Of a DNA stretch of 64,000 nucleotides, positions 25,681 to 33,995 are shown one piece after another. The notes under the pieces are model-generated. The model was not told the DNA's origin. It searched no databases and saw only the letters and a program-made list of their open reading frames with translations. Origin of the DNA: an uncultured SAR86 cluster bacterium (GTDB lineage Bacteria > Pseudomonadota > Gammaproteobacteria > Magnimaribacterales > D2472); NCBI GenBank assembly GCA_902528215.1, contig CABZRR010000004.1:1-64000 (forward strand), read 5' to 3'. The position numbers were made by a program, and so were the translations under genes. Positions within the stretch are counted from its first letter, which is position 1. Each line of letters starts with the position of its first letter.

Positions 25681-26373
25681 CTATATCACTAAATATCTAC
25701 TTGTTGGGATAACTTCAATTTTTGAAAAATCAATAAATTTGTTACAACTTTCCATCATAATTTGTAAATTTTTTTTCAACAATGTTGAGTTACCTTTGGC
25801 AGCATAGAATTCTTCTTGATCTAACATTGCTCCGCTGGGAAAACATTCTTCAATGATGGCAACAAAATTTGGGGATTTTTTGTTAAGTTTCCTTACAACT
25901 GTATTTTGCGTATAAATGAAATTTGATTGAGTTTCTATAGCAATTTCAGTGTGATGATGTGTCCAGTGATCAAACCAATCAAATATATCTATATTTTTTG
26001 GCTTTTCAAGGAAAACAATTTGGGAAAATCCATCGGTTCGCTTATTTAAATTCTTTGAATCATCAGCTTCAATAATCTTAGATTCGCTAATAATATAGCT
26101 AAAAAAAAATTTTACATGCGATTCAAAAATTGAAAGCTTTCGCTCAAAGTGAAAAAAACTTTTTACTTTTAAAAAGACAACAGCGTTTGGACTTGGTGGA
26201 TAACAAGATTGAATTAAGCCAGCTGCATCTTTAACATCTTTATCTGCCAAGTTTGCTTGATAGCTTGAAATATGATCTTTTAAAGAATGTGGAACTTCAT
26301 TAATGAGAAAGTTTTTGAAATCCTCTTCTTCGATATCTGGATTTTTCCAAAGTTGAATGGCAATTTTTTCCAT
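25681..26373 (-). CDS. Uncharacterised EthD-like (dimeric alpha/beta barrel) protein
   Basis: A 230-residue protein with no family I recognise securely. It seems to contain two ferredoxin-like halves. The second has the segment IFDWFDHWTHHHTEIAIETQ, resembling the W-x-x-H-x-P-x-A pattern of EthD-like proteins, then a YTQNTVVRKL strand. It ends with one-base overlap (26373) onto ipdF, so it is translated with the steroid genes. EthD-type proteins often assist P450 or oxygenase systems, and a P450 gene is two genes downstream. The function is unknown. Confidence 0.6.
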   Translation of the reverse strand: MEKIAIQLWKNPDIEEEDFKNFLINEVPHSLKDHISSYQANLADKDVKDAAGLIQSCYPPSPNAVVFLKVKSFFHFERKLSIFESHVKFFFSYIISESKIIEADDSKNLNKRTDGFSQIVFLEKPKNIDIFDWFDHWTHHHTEIAIETQSNFIYTQNTVVRKLNKKSPNFVAIIEECFPSGAMLDQEEFYAAKGNSTLLKKNLQIMMESCNKFIDFSKIEVIPTSRYLVI

Positions 26374-27155
26374 CAGGCTTTTTGGGATGAGGCGGATACT
26401 ATTTCACCAGTCATATATGAAGATAGATCTGATGCAAGAAATAAGATGATATTTGCAATTTCCCAGGGCTCTGCTCCTCTTCCATATGCTTCCTTAGATT
26501 CGAGGTCTGCGATTAATTCATCTGAACTAGTTTTAGATAGGTGAGGATTAATTGCAAGACTAGGAGCAACAGCGTTAATTCTTATCCCATAATCTACTGT
26601 TTCCATTGCGACACACCTAGTTAATGCCATCACGCCTGCTTTAGCAGCTGCATAATGAGATTGACCAGCTTGTGCTCTCCAGCCCAAAACAGATGCATTA
26701 TTTACAATGACTCCTTGGGTATCTTTAAGAATGGGAATCGCTGCTCTCATAATTTTCATTGCGCCATTTAAAGTAACATCCAAAACTAAATTCCATGCCT
26801 CATTTGTCATGTTCTCTAGGAAAGACTCGCCACCTAATCCAGCATTATTGATAACGCCATCTAAATGAGAAAAACAAAAAATGGCTTTATTAAACATAAT
26901 TTCAATATCCTCATCACTCGTCACATTGCAAAGACAGCCCTCGACTTCACCAAGATTCATGTCTTTTAAATTTTTTATAGCTTCATCCAAACGAGCCTCG
27001 TGAACATCAGAGATAAAAACATTAGCACCCTCCTCAAGAAATCGTTTAGCTGAAGAAAAGCCAATTCCAGATCCTGCTGCTGCAGTTAAAAGTATATTTT
27101 TTCCTTCAAAGAGGTTTCTTCCTTCTGGATAATTTGGAGAAAATAAATTATTCAT
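26373..27155 (-). CDS. ipdF: IpdF-like short-chain dehydrogenase
   Basis: A 260-residue SDR very close in pattern to mycobacterial IpdF (Rv3559c), which oxidises a hydroxyl of the CoA-activated C/D-ring intermediate. Diagnostic segments are LLTAAAGSGIGFSSAKRFL, VISDVH-type FISDVHEARLDE, NNASVLGWRAQAGQSHYAAA and AKAGVMALTRC. The catalytic YAAAK and Ser are present. I place the start at ATG 27155 (MNNLFSPNYPEG), which overlaps the thiolase stop as ATGA; a start at 27203 would add 16 residues without similarity. The comparison is from memory, not a search. Confidence 0.8.
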   Translation of the reverse strand: MNNLFSPNYPEGRNLFEGKNILLTAAAGSGIGFSSAKRFLEEGANVFISDVHEARLDEAIKNLKDMNLGEVEGCLCNVTSDEDIEIMFNKAIFCFSHLDGVINNAGLGGESFLENMTNEAWNLVLDVTLNGAMKIMRAAIPILKDTQGVIVNNASVLGWRAQAGQSHYAAAKAGVMALTRCVAMETVDYGIRINAVAPSLAINPHLSKTSSDELIADLESKEAYGRGAEPWEIANIILFLASDLSSYMTGEIVSASSQKA

Positions 27156-28306
27156 GTGCAATTCTCTAAAATTGTTACGTTTGCTTGCCCGCCACCTTCG
27201 CACATTGTTTGTAAGCCATATTTAAGATTGCTTCTTTTCATTGTATGTATCATTGTCGTCATTAATCTTGCTCCAGTAGCCCCTAAAGGATGGCCAAGTG
27301 CAATTGCGCCTCCGTTGGGATTAATTTTTTCCATTGGATAATCCATTTCCTTTTGCCAAGCCATAACAACTGATGCAAAGGCCTCATTTATTTCAACTAC
27401 ATCAATATCATCCAAGGTTATTCCTGATTTTTTGATTGCATGCTTCGTGGCAGGCATCGGAGCTGTAAGCATCCATATAGGATCATCTGCTCTTACGCTA
27501 ATATGAGCAATCCTTACCAAAGGATTAAGATTATGTTCCTTTAGAACTTTTTCAGAGACAATTAATAGTGCAGATGAAGCATCAGCATTTTGAGATGAAA
27601 CTGCTGCAGTTATATCATGACCCTCAATCAAAGGATTTAAAGAAGCCATCTTTTCTAGTGATGTCTCTGCTCGTGGAGTTTCATCTTGAGTAAATTTTCC
27701 AATGGTTACTATTTCATCTTTAAAATGACCGTTATCAATTGCATTGATTGCTTTTTGATGACTATGATAAGCATAATTTTCCATCTCTGATCTAGATAAT
27801 TTCCACTTTTCAGCAATCATTTGAGCAGAATTAAATTGGCTAACATCCTGTGCTCCGTATCGCTTTACCCAACCTGATGAACCTGAAAATGGGTCATTAA
27901 ATCCTAGCGATTGGCCAGCTAACATTGCGTAAGAAATAGGAATCATGTTCATGTTTTGAACACCTCCAGCAATCACTACATCAGCTGTACCGGACATTAT
28001 TGCTTGAGCGGCGAAATGAACTGCTTGCTGAGAAGATCCACATTGCCGATCAACCGTTGTTCCTGGGACATGTTCTGGCAATCCAGCTGCCAGCCAGCAA
28101 GTTCTCGCAATATCCCCTGCTTGAGGCCCTACAGTATCTACACATCCATAAATTACATCTTCGACTAGATTAGGATCAAGATCTATCTTTTTAAAAGTAT
28201 CTGAAAGAACAATGGCACCTAAGTCTGCTGGATGAACTCCAGATAAGGAGCCTTTCTTTTTTCCAATTGGAGTCCTTAGAGCGCTAACTATAAATGCATC
28301 TTGCAT
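27152..28306 (-). CDS. fadA6: Thiolase, FadA6-like
   Basis: A 384-residue thiolase that cleaves a beta-ketoacyl-CoA with free CoA. The nucleophilic C89 is in VDRQCGSSQQAVHFAAQ; the base His is in ALGHPLGATGARL and the second Cys in MCEGGGQANVT. Extension with MQDAFIVSALRTPIGKKKG is standard. In the mycobacterial pathway FadA6 performs the thiolysis steps on the opened C/D-ring chain. It overlaps ipdF by four bases. Other beta-ketothiolases look alike, so the exact role depends on the context, which is strong here. Confidence 0.87.
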   Translation of the reverse strand: MQDAFIVSALRTPIGKKKGSLSGVHPADLGAIVLSDTFKKIDLDPNLVEDVIYGCVDTVGPQAGDIARTCWLAAGLPEHVPGTTVDRQCGSSQQAVHFAAQAIMSGTADVVIAGGVQNMNMIPISYAMLAGQSLGFNDPFSGSSGWVKRYGAQDVSQFNSAQMIAEKWKLSRSEMENYAYHSHQKAINAIDNGHFKDEIVTIGKFTQDETPRAETSLEKMASLNPLIEGHDITAAVSSQNADASSALLIVSEKVLKEHNLNPLVRIAHISVRADDPIWMLTAPMPATKHAIKKSGITLDDIDVVEINEAFASVVMAWQKEMDYPMEKINPNGGAIALGHPLGATGARLMTTMIHTMKRSNLKYGLQTMCEGGGQANVTILENCT

Positions 28307-28316
28307 GGCTTATCCT

Positions 28317-29354
28317 CTAAAAAGTATATAAAACACCTAACTCTTCTTCTGAAGAAGTAAGTGTTTTATAAATTATATCTTGTTGTTTATCTTCATTCCC
28401 CCAGCACGCCATTAGAGACCATGCTTTCCTCATAAATATATGAAGATCCATTTCCCATGTATATCCCATAGCACCATGCGCTTGAATGCTATTTTTGCAT
28501 GCCAGTTCAGCTGCTTTTGCGCTCATATATTTTGCATGGGCACAGTGCAATGCAGACTTTGGATTGTTTTCAAATAATGAATGTGCTGCTCTAAAAACTG
28601 TTGGTCTTGCAAACTCTATCTTGACAGCTACATCAGCTAACATATGTTTTATTGCTTGAAACGATCCAATTGGTTTTCCAAACTGAGTTCTGTCAAGCGC
28701 ATACAAAGAACTCAGGTCCAACATTTTTTGAGCTAATCCGATTAACAAGCAACCTGACATTAAAGCACCACGAGCTGCAACAGCTGAATTGATTTTCTCA
28801 AATTCTTCACTCGATGAAACGGATTTTTTAATTGAGTTAAGCTTAGAAAGCTCTCTCGAAGGATCATTTGAAACCAGGGGTATAAAATCTATATCTTCTT
28901 TTAGAGCAAATTGATAAGAGTCTTCTTCAAATAAAAGAAGGCCTGCAGCATCATTTAAAAATAGAGGATTAGGGGACAATGGATGTGCTACTGAAATGAA
29001 GTTACCTCCAGTTTGATATGTATTTTTGATTTCTCCTTTAATTGAGTCTGGGAGAAGAGGCATCAAGTCATTAATTAAAAATATTTGTTCTGCTACTGGC
29101 TCCGGCAATGCTGCATAACCCATCTCTTCAACCATCAAGGAAAGTGCTACTTGATCAATCCCAAAACCGCCATCTTTTTCGGGTAAGTTGGAACTTAAAA
29201 CTCCAAGATCAGCTATTTTATTCCATCTGTCATTATTAAATGGTTTTTTAGCTGCCCAACCATCTCGAATTGAATCAGGAGTGCATTCATCTGCTAAAAA
29301 AGACTGAACTGTATTTTTAAATTGAAGTTGCTCTTCTGTAAAATTAAAATTCAT
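28317..29354 (-). CDS. Acyl-CoA dehydrogenase, smaller subunit type (steroid FadE family)
   Basis: A 345-residue acyl-CoA dehydrogenase fold protein: helical N-terminal domain (FTEEQLQFKNTVQSFL), a reduced middle beta domain, and a C-terminal four-helix domain (FGKPIGSFQAIKHMLADVAV, IQAHGAMGYTWEMDLHIFMR). The middle domain lacks the usual FAD-stacking WITN-type motif and the C-terminal YEGT Glu. This fits the smaller partner of a heteromeric FadE of the kind known in steroid degraders, paired with the gene that follows upstream on the transcript. The gap between the two genes is two bases. Which of FadE30-33 it matches was not determined. Confidence 0.83.
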   Translation of the reverse strand: MNFNFTEEQLQFKNTVQSFLADECTPDSIRDGWAAKKPFNNDRWNKIADLGVLSSNLPEKDGGFGIDQVALSLMVEEMGYAALPEPVAEQIFLINDLMPLLPDSIKGEIKNTYQTGGNFISVAHPLSPNPLFLNDAAGLLLFEEDSYQFALKEDIDFIPLVSNDPSRELSKLNSIKKSVSSSEEFEKINSAVAARGALMSGCLLIGLAQKMLDLSSLYALDRTQFGKPIGSFQAIKHMLADVAVKIEFARPTVFRAAHSLFENNPKSALHCAHAKYMSAKAAELACKNSIQAHGAMGYTWEMDLHIFMRKAWSLMACWGNEDKQQDIIYKTLTSSEEELGVLYTF

Positions 29355-29356
29355 AA

Positions 29357-30509
29357 TTATTTAGGCAGTCCTAATAGTCTTTCTGCAATAATGTTCTTTT
29401 GAATTTCATTAGTGCCTGCATAAATTGGGCCACCATATGAAAACATAAACCCTTTGATCCATTGAGCTGCATCATGCTCTGAAGAATCAGCTAGCTCAGC
29501 ACTAGCTCCTAAAATTTTAAGAGCAGTTTGATGCATCATGTGGTCTAATTCAGACCAAAATATCTTACCTAAGCTAGATTCGGATCCAATTGATCCTCCG
29601 GCAAGCATTTTTGATGCAGTGTGATAAATGCTCAATGCATAGGATTCAGATTCAGCCCATGCTTCTACCACTTTTGATTGCAACATTGGTGAGCATTGAT
29701 CTTTATTTTTATAATATAGCTTAAGTAACTTTGCAGCAGTCTGTTGAAAACGTGCAGGACTCCTCAACATTAATCCTCTCTCAAAACCAGCTGTTGCCAT
29801 TGCAATTTTCCATCCTTCACCATCTTCACCCAACAGGTTTTCTCTCGGAACAATCACATCATCAAAATATATTTCAGCAAAGCCTGGTTCACCATCTAAT
29901 TGAGGTATGGGTCTTACAGTCACTCCTGGTGTATCAAGTGAAACCAAAATAAAGGAAAGGCCTCTATGTCTCTCAGACTCTAGATCAGTCCTGAATAAGC
30001 CAAATGTCCAATCAGCATATGCTGCTCTAGATGACCATGTTTTTTGACCATTGATCTTGTAATGATCGCCGTCCAAAACTGCTGTGGTTCTTATAGCTGC
30101 CATATCGCTTCCAGCTCCAGGCTCAGACCAGCCTTGAGACCAAATATGATCTCCAGTTGCCATTGCATTTAAAAATTTTGACTTTTGCTCATGGGTACCG
30201 AACTCCATCAATGTAGGGCCGAGAAGAAATACTCCATTTTGATTTACTCTTGTTGGAGCTTCAGCGCGATAGTACTCCTCTTCAAAAATTAACCAACGAA
30301 TTAAGTCTAGCCCTCTCCCGCCATATTCTTTTGGCCAAGTAACCATGGACCAGTTCCCAGAATTTAATGTTTTTTTCCCATTCTCTGTGTTGCTCAAATC
30401 CTTCTTTTGTATCCAAAGACAAGAGAGGTTTTTTTGGCACATTAACCTCAAGCCAGTATCTAACTTCTTCTCTAAATATATTTTGTTCTTTTGTAAAATT
30501 AATTTTCAT
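29357..30509 (-). CDS. Acyl-CoA dehydrogenase, larger subunit type, interrupted by a one-base frameshift
   Basis: Two overlapping frames make one acyl-CoA dehydrogenase. The first, from ATG 30509 (MKINFTKEQNIFREEV), runs to HREWEK; the second continues SGNWSMVTWPKEYGGRG to the end at 29357. The break is at an A7 run (T7 on the plus strand, 30370-30376). With six A the reading would be continuous at 383 residues (HREWEKTLNSGNWSMVTW), a normal length. The FAD/substrate region (WSEPGAGSDMAAIRT, INGQKTWSS) is intact; the C-terminal motif is YAGTNEIQ, with Ala where MCAD-type enzymes have the catalytic Glu, as in some heteromeric FadEs. It overlaps the echA20 end by 11 bases. Sequencing error, slippage or a recent mutation could explain the break. 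Confidence 0.85.
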
Positions 30510-31260
30510 CTTTAAAATCAGCATCTCTTTTTTCAACAAATGCATCTCGGGCTTCTTGCGAGTCTTTCGATTTGTAGAGTTCTAGAGTAAAATTTTGTTC
30601 AGACTTATAATGCTCGTCAACATTTCCATGCTCAATTTCATTTAAAGCTTTTTTTGCAAGATTCATAGCAATTGGACTTTTTGAAGCAATATCATCAGCA
30701 ATATTAATAGCAGCCTCATGCAAAGAGTCAAAGTTAGGGTGCAGTGATTCAATAGATCCATATTCATATGCCCTTTGTGCTGAAATAGGCTTGCCGGTAA
30801 ACATCATTTTGCGGACTGCCTGCAAAGGAAATAATCTACTTAGATGTGCGCCTCCTCCAAGCGCACCTCTGTCTATTTCAGGTAAACCAAAGTATGAATC
30901 CTCGGTGGCTAATACAATATCAGCAGCACCAGCGAGGAGTATTCCGCCCCCTAAGACAAAACCATGACATGCAGAAATTACTGGCACATTGCAGACATGA
31001 ATTGCTCTGGCAGTTTTCCAGCAGCCGTCATTCACATCGGTAATTTTTGAGGAATCTTCTTGTAATTCCTTGATATTAGCTCCTGCGCAAAAACCCTTGC
31101 CTTTACCAGATAAAACTATCGCTTTTACTTCATCATTATGGGATAAATTATCAATATTTATAGCAAGATCTAACCATTCGGTTGAGGTCAAAGCATTAAC
31201 TGGAGGGCAATCCAAAATTATTTCAGCAACTCCGTTTTTAATTGTTGTATAAACACTCAT
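30499..31260 (-). CDS. echA20: EchA20-like crotonase (ring-D opening)
   Basis: A 253-residue crotonase-fold protein. It matches the mycobacterial EchA20 pattern: DCPPVNALTSTEWLDLA near the start, GFCAGANIKELQ, then GFVLGGGILLAGAADIVLA and SYFGLPEIDRGALGGGAHLS. EchA20 hydrolyses the D ring of a CoA-thioester intermediate just before IpdAB acts, and the genes here are close neighbours. The oxyanion-hole segments (AGANIKE and GGGI) are intact. It overlaps ipdC by four bases (31257-31260). Assignment is from remembered family sequence and synteny. Confidence 0.82.
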   Translation of the reverse strand: MSVYTTIKNGVAEIILDCPPVNALTSTEWLDLAINIDNLSHNDEVKAIVLSGKGKGFCAGANIKELQEDSSKITDVNDGCWKTARAIHVCNVPVISACHGFVLGGGILLAGAADIVLATEDSYFGLPEIDRGALGGGAHLSRLFPLQAVRKMMFTGKPISAQRAYEYGSIESLHPNFDSLHEAAINIADDIASKSPIAMNLAKKALNEIEHGNVDEHYKSEQNFTLELYKSKDSQEARDAFVEKRDADFKDEN

Positions 31261-32297
31261 TGTTTATCTCCCTCTAGCTTATTGAAATTTTCCGCTGCAA
31301 AAGAAAACTCATCCATAATCTGATCCACAAGCTGCTTGCAAGAGGGTAAATTAGAGATAAGGCCAGCTACTTGCCCAGATGGCATAGCCCCCTCATTTGG
31401 TGATCCCTCAACCATAGCTTTTTGAATTATTGCTGGACTATTTGCTGACATTATTGATTGAGATATTGTTAAATCGTCACCCTTTAACATTGCAAAAAAA
31501 GATTTTATTAAATCCGCATATGATGCCTTTGTTAATTGTTTGTATTTCCATGCTGAGATTATGGACATTATAAATAGGCTAATTGGATTAGAACGATCAA
31601 TTTTTTTAATGTAATTATTAAAAATTAATCTATGTGACATGCCATCAAATTTTTTGGTTATTTTTATATCCTCAACATTTGCAGATAAGTATGCTTCTTT
31701 AGTGTCATGAGGCACAGGACTCTCTTTTGTCATCATAAATCGAGTTCCCATTGCAATGCCGCAAGCTCCCCATGCGAGGGATGCTGCTAAACCAGAGCCG
31801 TCTCGAAATCCTCCTGCAGCAACTACTGGCAAATTTACACTTTCAAGTACTGAGCTTAAAAGAAGTGTGGTAGGTGTTGAGCCAGTGTGGCCGCCTCCCT
31901 CTGAACCTTGAATAACTATTGCGTCTGCACCAAGTTCCTCAGCTTTCACTGCATGTTTTAGAGCTCCAACAGTTGGGATACAAACAACTCCTGCTGCTTT
32001 GAATTCTTGAATAAACTCAGGTGTAGGAGATCTTGAATAACTGACTGCTTTAATTTTTTTATCAATAACAGCTTGTACAATTTCCTCGGCTCCAGGTTGA
32101 AACATATGAAAATTAATGCCAAAAGGTTTATTTGTTAGAGCTTGAGTTTCATCCATCATCTCAATTGCCTCTTTTGGACCTGCTGTTGCTAAGGCAAGGA
32201 ATCCAAAGGCTCCTGCATTTGATGAAGCAGCAACAAGTTCTGGTAAAGCCACCCAACCCATCGCAGTTTGAATAATTGGGTATTTACAACCCAGCAT
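31257..32297 (-). CDS. ipdC: IpdC-like flavin-dependent reductase (nitronate monooxygenase family)
   Basis: A 346-residue FMN TIM-barrel protein of the NMO/FabK group. Features matching IpdC (Rv3553) are MLGCKYPIIQTAMGWVALPE, the QGSEGGGHTG flavin phosphate segment, VVAAGGFRDGSGLAASLAWG and AMGTRFMMT. IpdC introduces the double bond needed before ring D opening in the C/D-ring pathway. The C-terminal extension with SGQVAGLISNLPSCKQLVDQ is also shared with IpdC. Overlap with echA20 is four bases; 30 bases separate it from the preceding crotonase gene. Confidence 0.84.
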   Translation of the reverse strand: MLGCKYPIIQTAMGWVALPELVAASSNAGAFGFLALATAGPKEAIEMMDETQALTNKPFGINFHMFQPGAEEIVQAVIDKKIKAVSYSRSPTPEFIQEFKAAGVVCIPTVGALKHAVKAEELGADAIVIQGSEGGGHTGSTPTTLLLSSVLESVNLPVVAAGGFRDGSGLAASLAWGACGIAMGTRFMMTKESPVPHDTKEAYLSANVEDIKITKKFDGMSHRLIFNNYIKKIDRSNPISLFIMSIISAWKYKQLTKASYADLIKSFFAMLKGDDLTISQSIMSANSPAIIQKAMVEGSPNEGAMPSGQVAGLISNLPSCKQLVDQIMDEFSFAAENFNKLEGDKQ

Positions 32298-32327
32298 ATT
32301 AGTTAACTTATTAATATTCGCGTCCTT

Positions 32328-33236
32328 TTATTTTTTTTTCTTTGGGGCAGCTTTTTTTGATGAATTTTTTTTTACTGCAGTTTTTTTCATATTCTTTCTT
32401 TGAGATTTAGCCATTTTTTTGGCATCAAAACCAGCAAGCACATTGCCAGTAGTAAGATCATTATGTGCATGAGAAAAATGATGCCATGCAAAGGCAGCCT
32501 CCATGCCATTTCTTTTTCCTTGCAGATCCTCAACATGATTAATTGCTTGTTTTGTTAAAGTTAAACCCAGTCTTGGCATTGCGGAAATCTTAGATGCCAT
32601 CTCCATTACAGAAGACTCCAACTCGGACAAAGGAACTACCTTATTTACCATTCCCATCTCATAGGCTCTTTCAGCAGACATCCTTTCTCCTAAAAATAAA
32701 AATTCTTTCGCAATTCTAGGATTTAATTCATAAGGATGAGCAAAATACTCGACACCTGGAATGCCCATACGCACAACTGGATCGGCAAAAAATGCATCCT
32801 CAGAGGCCACAATAAGATCGCAAATCCAAGCCAACATACATCCACCAGCTACACACGCGCCTTGCACCATTGCTATTGTTGGTTTAGGCATATCCCTCCA
32901 GCGCCTGCACATATTTAAATAGACCTCTTGTTCTCTAACGTATAAAAATTCGCCTCCTGGCTTATTTGTGTGGTCATACCATATAGATTTTCTGTCATAC
33001 TCAACATCAACATCTCTTCCAGGTGTCCCAATATCATGACCAGCTGAAAAATGTTTTCCATTACCTTTTAAAACTATTACCTTTACATCATCATCGTCTA
33101 TAGCTTTTTTAAAGAATTTATCAAGGTCATAAGTCATCTTTCCATTTTGAGCATTGTTATATTCAGGCCTATTCATAGAAATAATGGCAATTCCATCTTT
33201 CTTTTTATATGTAACTGTTAGTTTCGTTTTAGGCAT
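32328..33236 (-). CDS. Enoyl-CoA hydratase/isomerase with a lysine-rich C-terminal tail
   Basis: A 302-residue crotonase. The oxyanion segments are KHFSAGHDIGTPG and GACVAGGCMLAWICDLIVAS, followed by FFADPVVRMGIPGVEY. The last 30 residues (273-302) are a histone-like tail with 14 Lys and one Arg (KKMAKSQRKNMKK through KKAAPKKKK), encoded by T-rich runs at 32331-32420. The catalytic domain ends before the tail, so the tail is an addition. It stands between ipdC and ipdB. It may hydrate an enoyl-CoA of the steroid C/D-ring or side-chain pathway; the exact step is not known. Confidence 0.83.
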   Translation of the reverse strand: MPKTKLTVTYKKKDGIAIISMNRPEYNNAQNGKMTYDLDKFFKKAIDDDDVKVIVLKGNGKHFSAGHDIGTPGRDVDVEYDRKSIWYDHTNKPGGEFLYVREQEVYLNMCRRWRDMPKPTIAMVQGACVAGGCMLAWICDLIVASEDAFFADPVVRMGIPGVEYFAHPYELNPRIAKEFLFLGERMSAERAYEMGMVNKVVPLSELESSVMEMASKISAMPRLGLTLTKQAINHVEDLQGKRNGMEAAFAWHHFSHAHNDLTTGNVLAGFDAKKMAKSQRKNMKKTAVKKNSSKKAAPKKKK

Positions 33237-33238
33237 TT

Positions 33239-33994
33239 TTATTCTCCAAAAATTGTATTGCGAATACCTTGAGGATCAAGAACCTCTCTTATTAAAACAA
33301 GCTCCTCACTTGATGGCATAGATGTAATACTGTCTGATTGGATTGCAATCTCAAATCCAGTGTTTGTAATAACATCATCTACACTTACATTTGGATGTAA
33401 AGATAGTAACTGCATGCAATTATTTTTTCCATTAAAGTCAAAAATGCCGAGATTTGTTATAACCCTCTTTATTTCAAATATTCCATTAGATAATTCTTTA
33501 TTCTTGTAGCCCATTCCAGACACCATATCAACCTCACCCTCTACAAAAGTTTTTATAGAATGATTTGGTATAAAAATTGAGTTTTTATGGTTAATAGAAT
33601 TTCCAGGAAATCCTCTGACACCCAGCAACTGAATTTTTGGTGAATCGTAGTTACCAATTACGCTTATGTTTGTTTGTCCAAAAGAATCAATTTGGGTAGG
33701 GGTAACCATTGCATGTCTTTTTCCTCCCCAAAGATTCTCAAATACACGGCTATAACTCATGTATCCCTCAACTTGATCTGCTGATGAGTCTCTTTTACCC
33801 ATTGGAGCAGGTTCTGAGATCAAGTACGTTTCTCCATCTGTCATCATTAAATCTGGATTATGTGTAAGTTTTGCTAAGCCTGCAGCTATTCTAGGAATCA
33901 GACCAATGCCAGTTGCAAGAATTTCTCCATCATCCTGCCAGGCTTTTGAAGCTTGGCTTATACATATCTCTGCTAATGAAATAGAGTCTGACAT
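33239..33994 (-). CDS. ipdB: IpdB, beta subunit of the ring-C-opening CoA-ester hydrolase
   Basis: A 251-residue family I CoA-transferase-type subunit. The start ILATGIGLIPRIAAGLAK and the segments MTDGETYLISEP and VTPTQIDSFGQTNISVIG are characteristic of IpdB. With IpdA it hydrolyses COCHEA-CoA, opening the last steroid ring, rather than transferring CoA (established for the Mycobacterium and Rhodococcus enzymes). It follows ipdA by a single base, in the same order as in known steroid degraders. Confidence 0.88.
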   Translation of the reverse strand: MSDSISLAEICISQASKAWQDDGEILATGIGLIPRIAAGLAKLTHNPDLMMTDGETYLISEPAPMGKRDSSADQVEGYMSYSRVFENLWGGKRHAMVTPTQIDSFGQTNISVIGNYDSPKIQLLGVRGFPGNSINHKNSIFIPNHSIKTFVEGEVDMVSGMGYKNKELSNGIFEIKRVITNLGIFDFNGKNNCMQLLSLHPNVSVDDVITNTGFEIAIQSDSITSMPSSEELVLIREVLDPQGIRNTIFGE

Positions 33995-33995
33995 T

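Noticed and set aside
30368-30378. Classic -1 frameshift heptamer A-AAA-AAC at the acyl-CoA dehydrogenase break, suggesting programmed frameshifting
   Set aside because: The second half of the enzyme lies in the +1 frame. A -1 slip would enter the wrong frame, so the heptamer does not explain the gene.
32331-32420. CRISPR-like or tandem repeat suggested by repeated T-runs
   Set aside because: The runs are irregular in spacing and encode a Lys-rich tail; there are no direct repeats with spacers. No CRISPR array was seen anywhere in the window.
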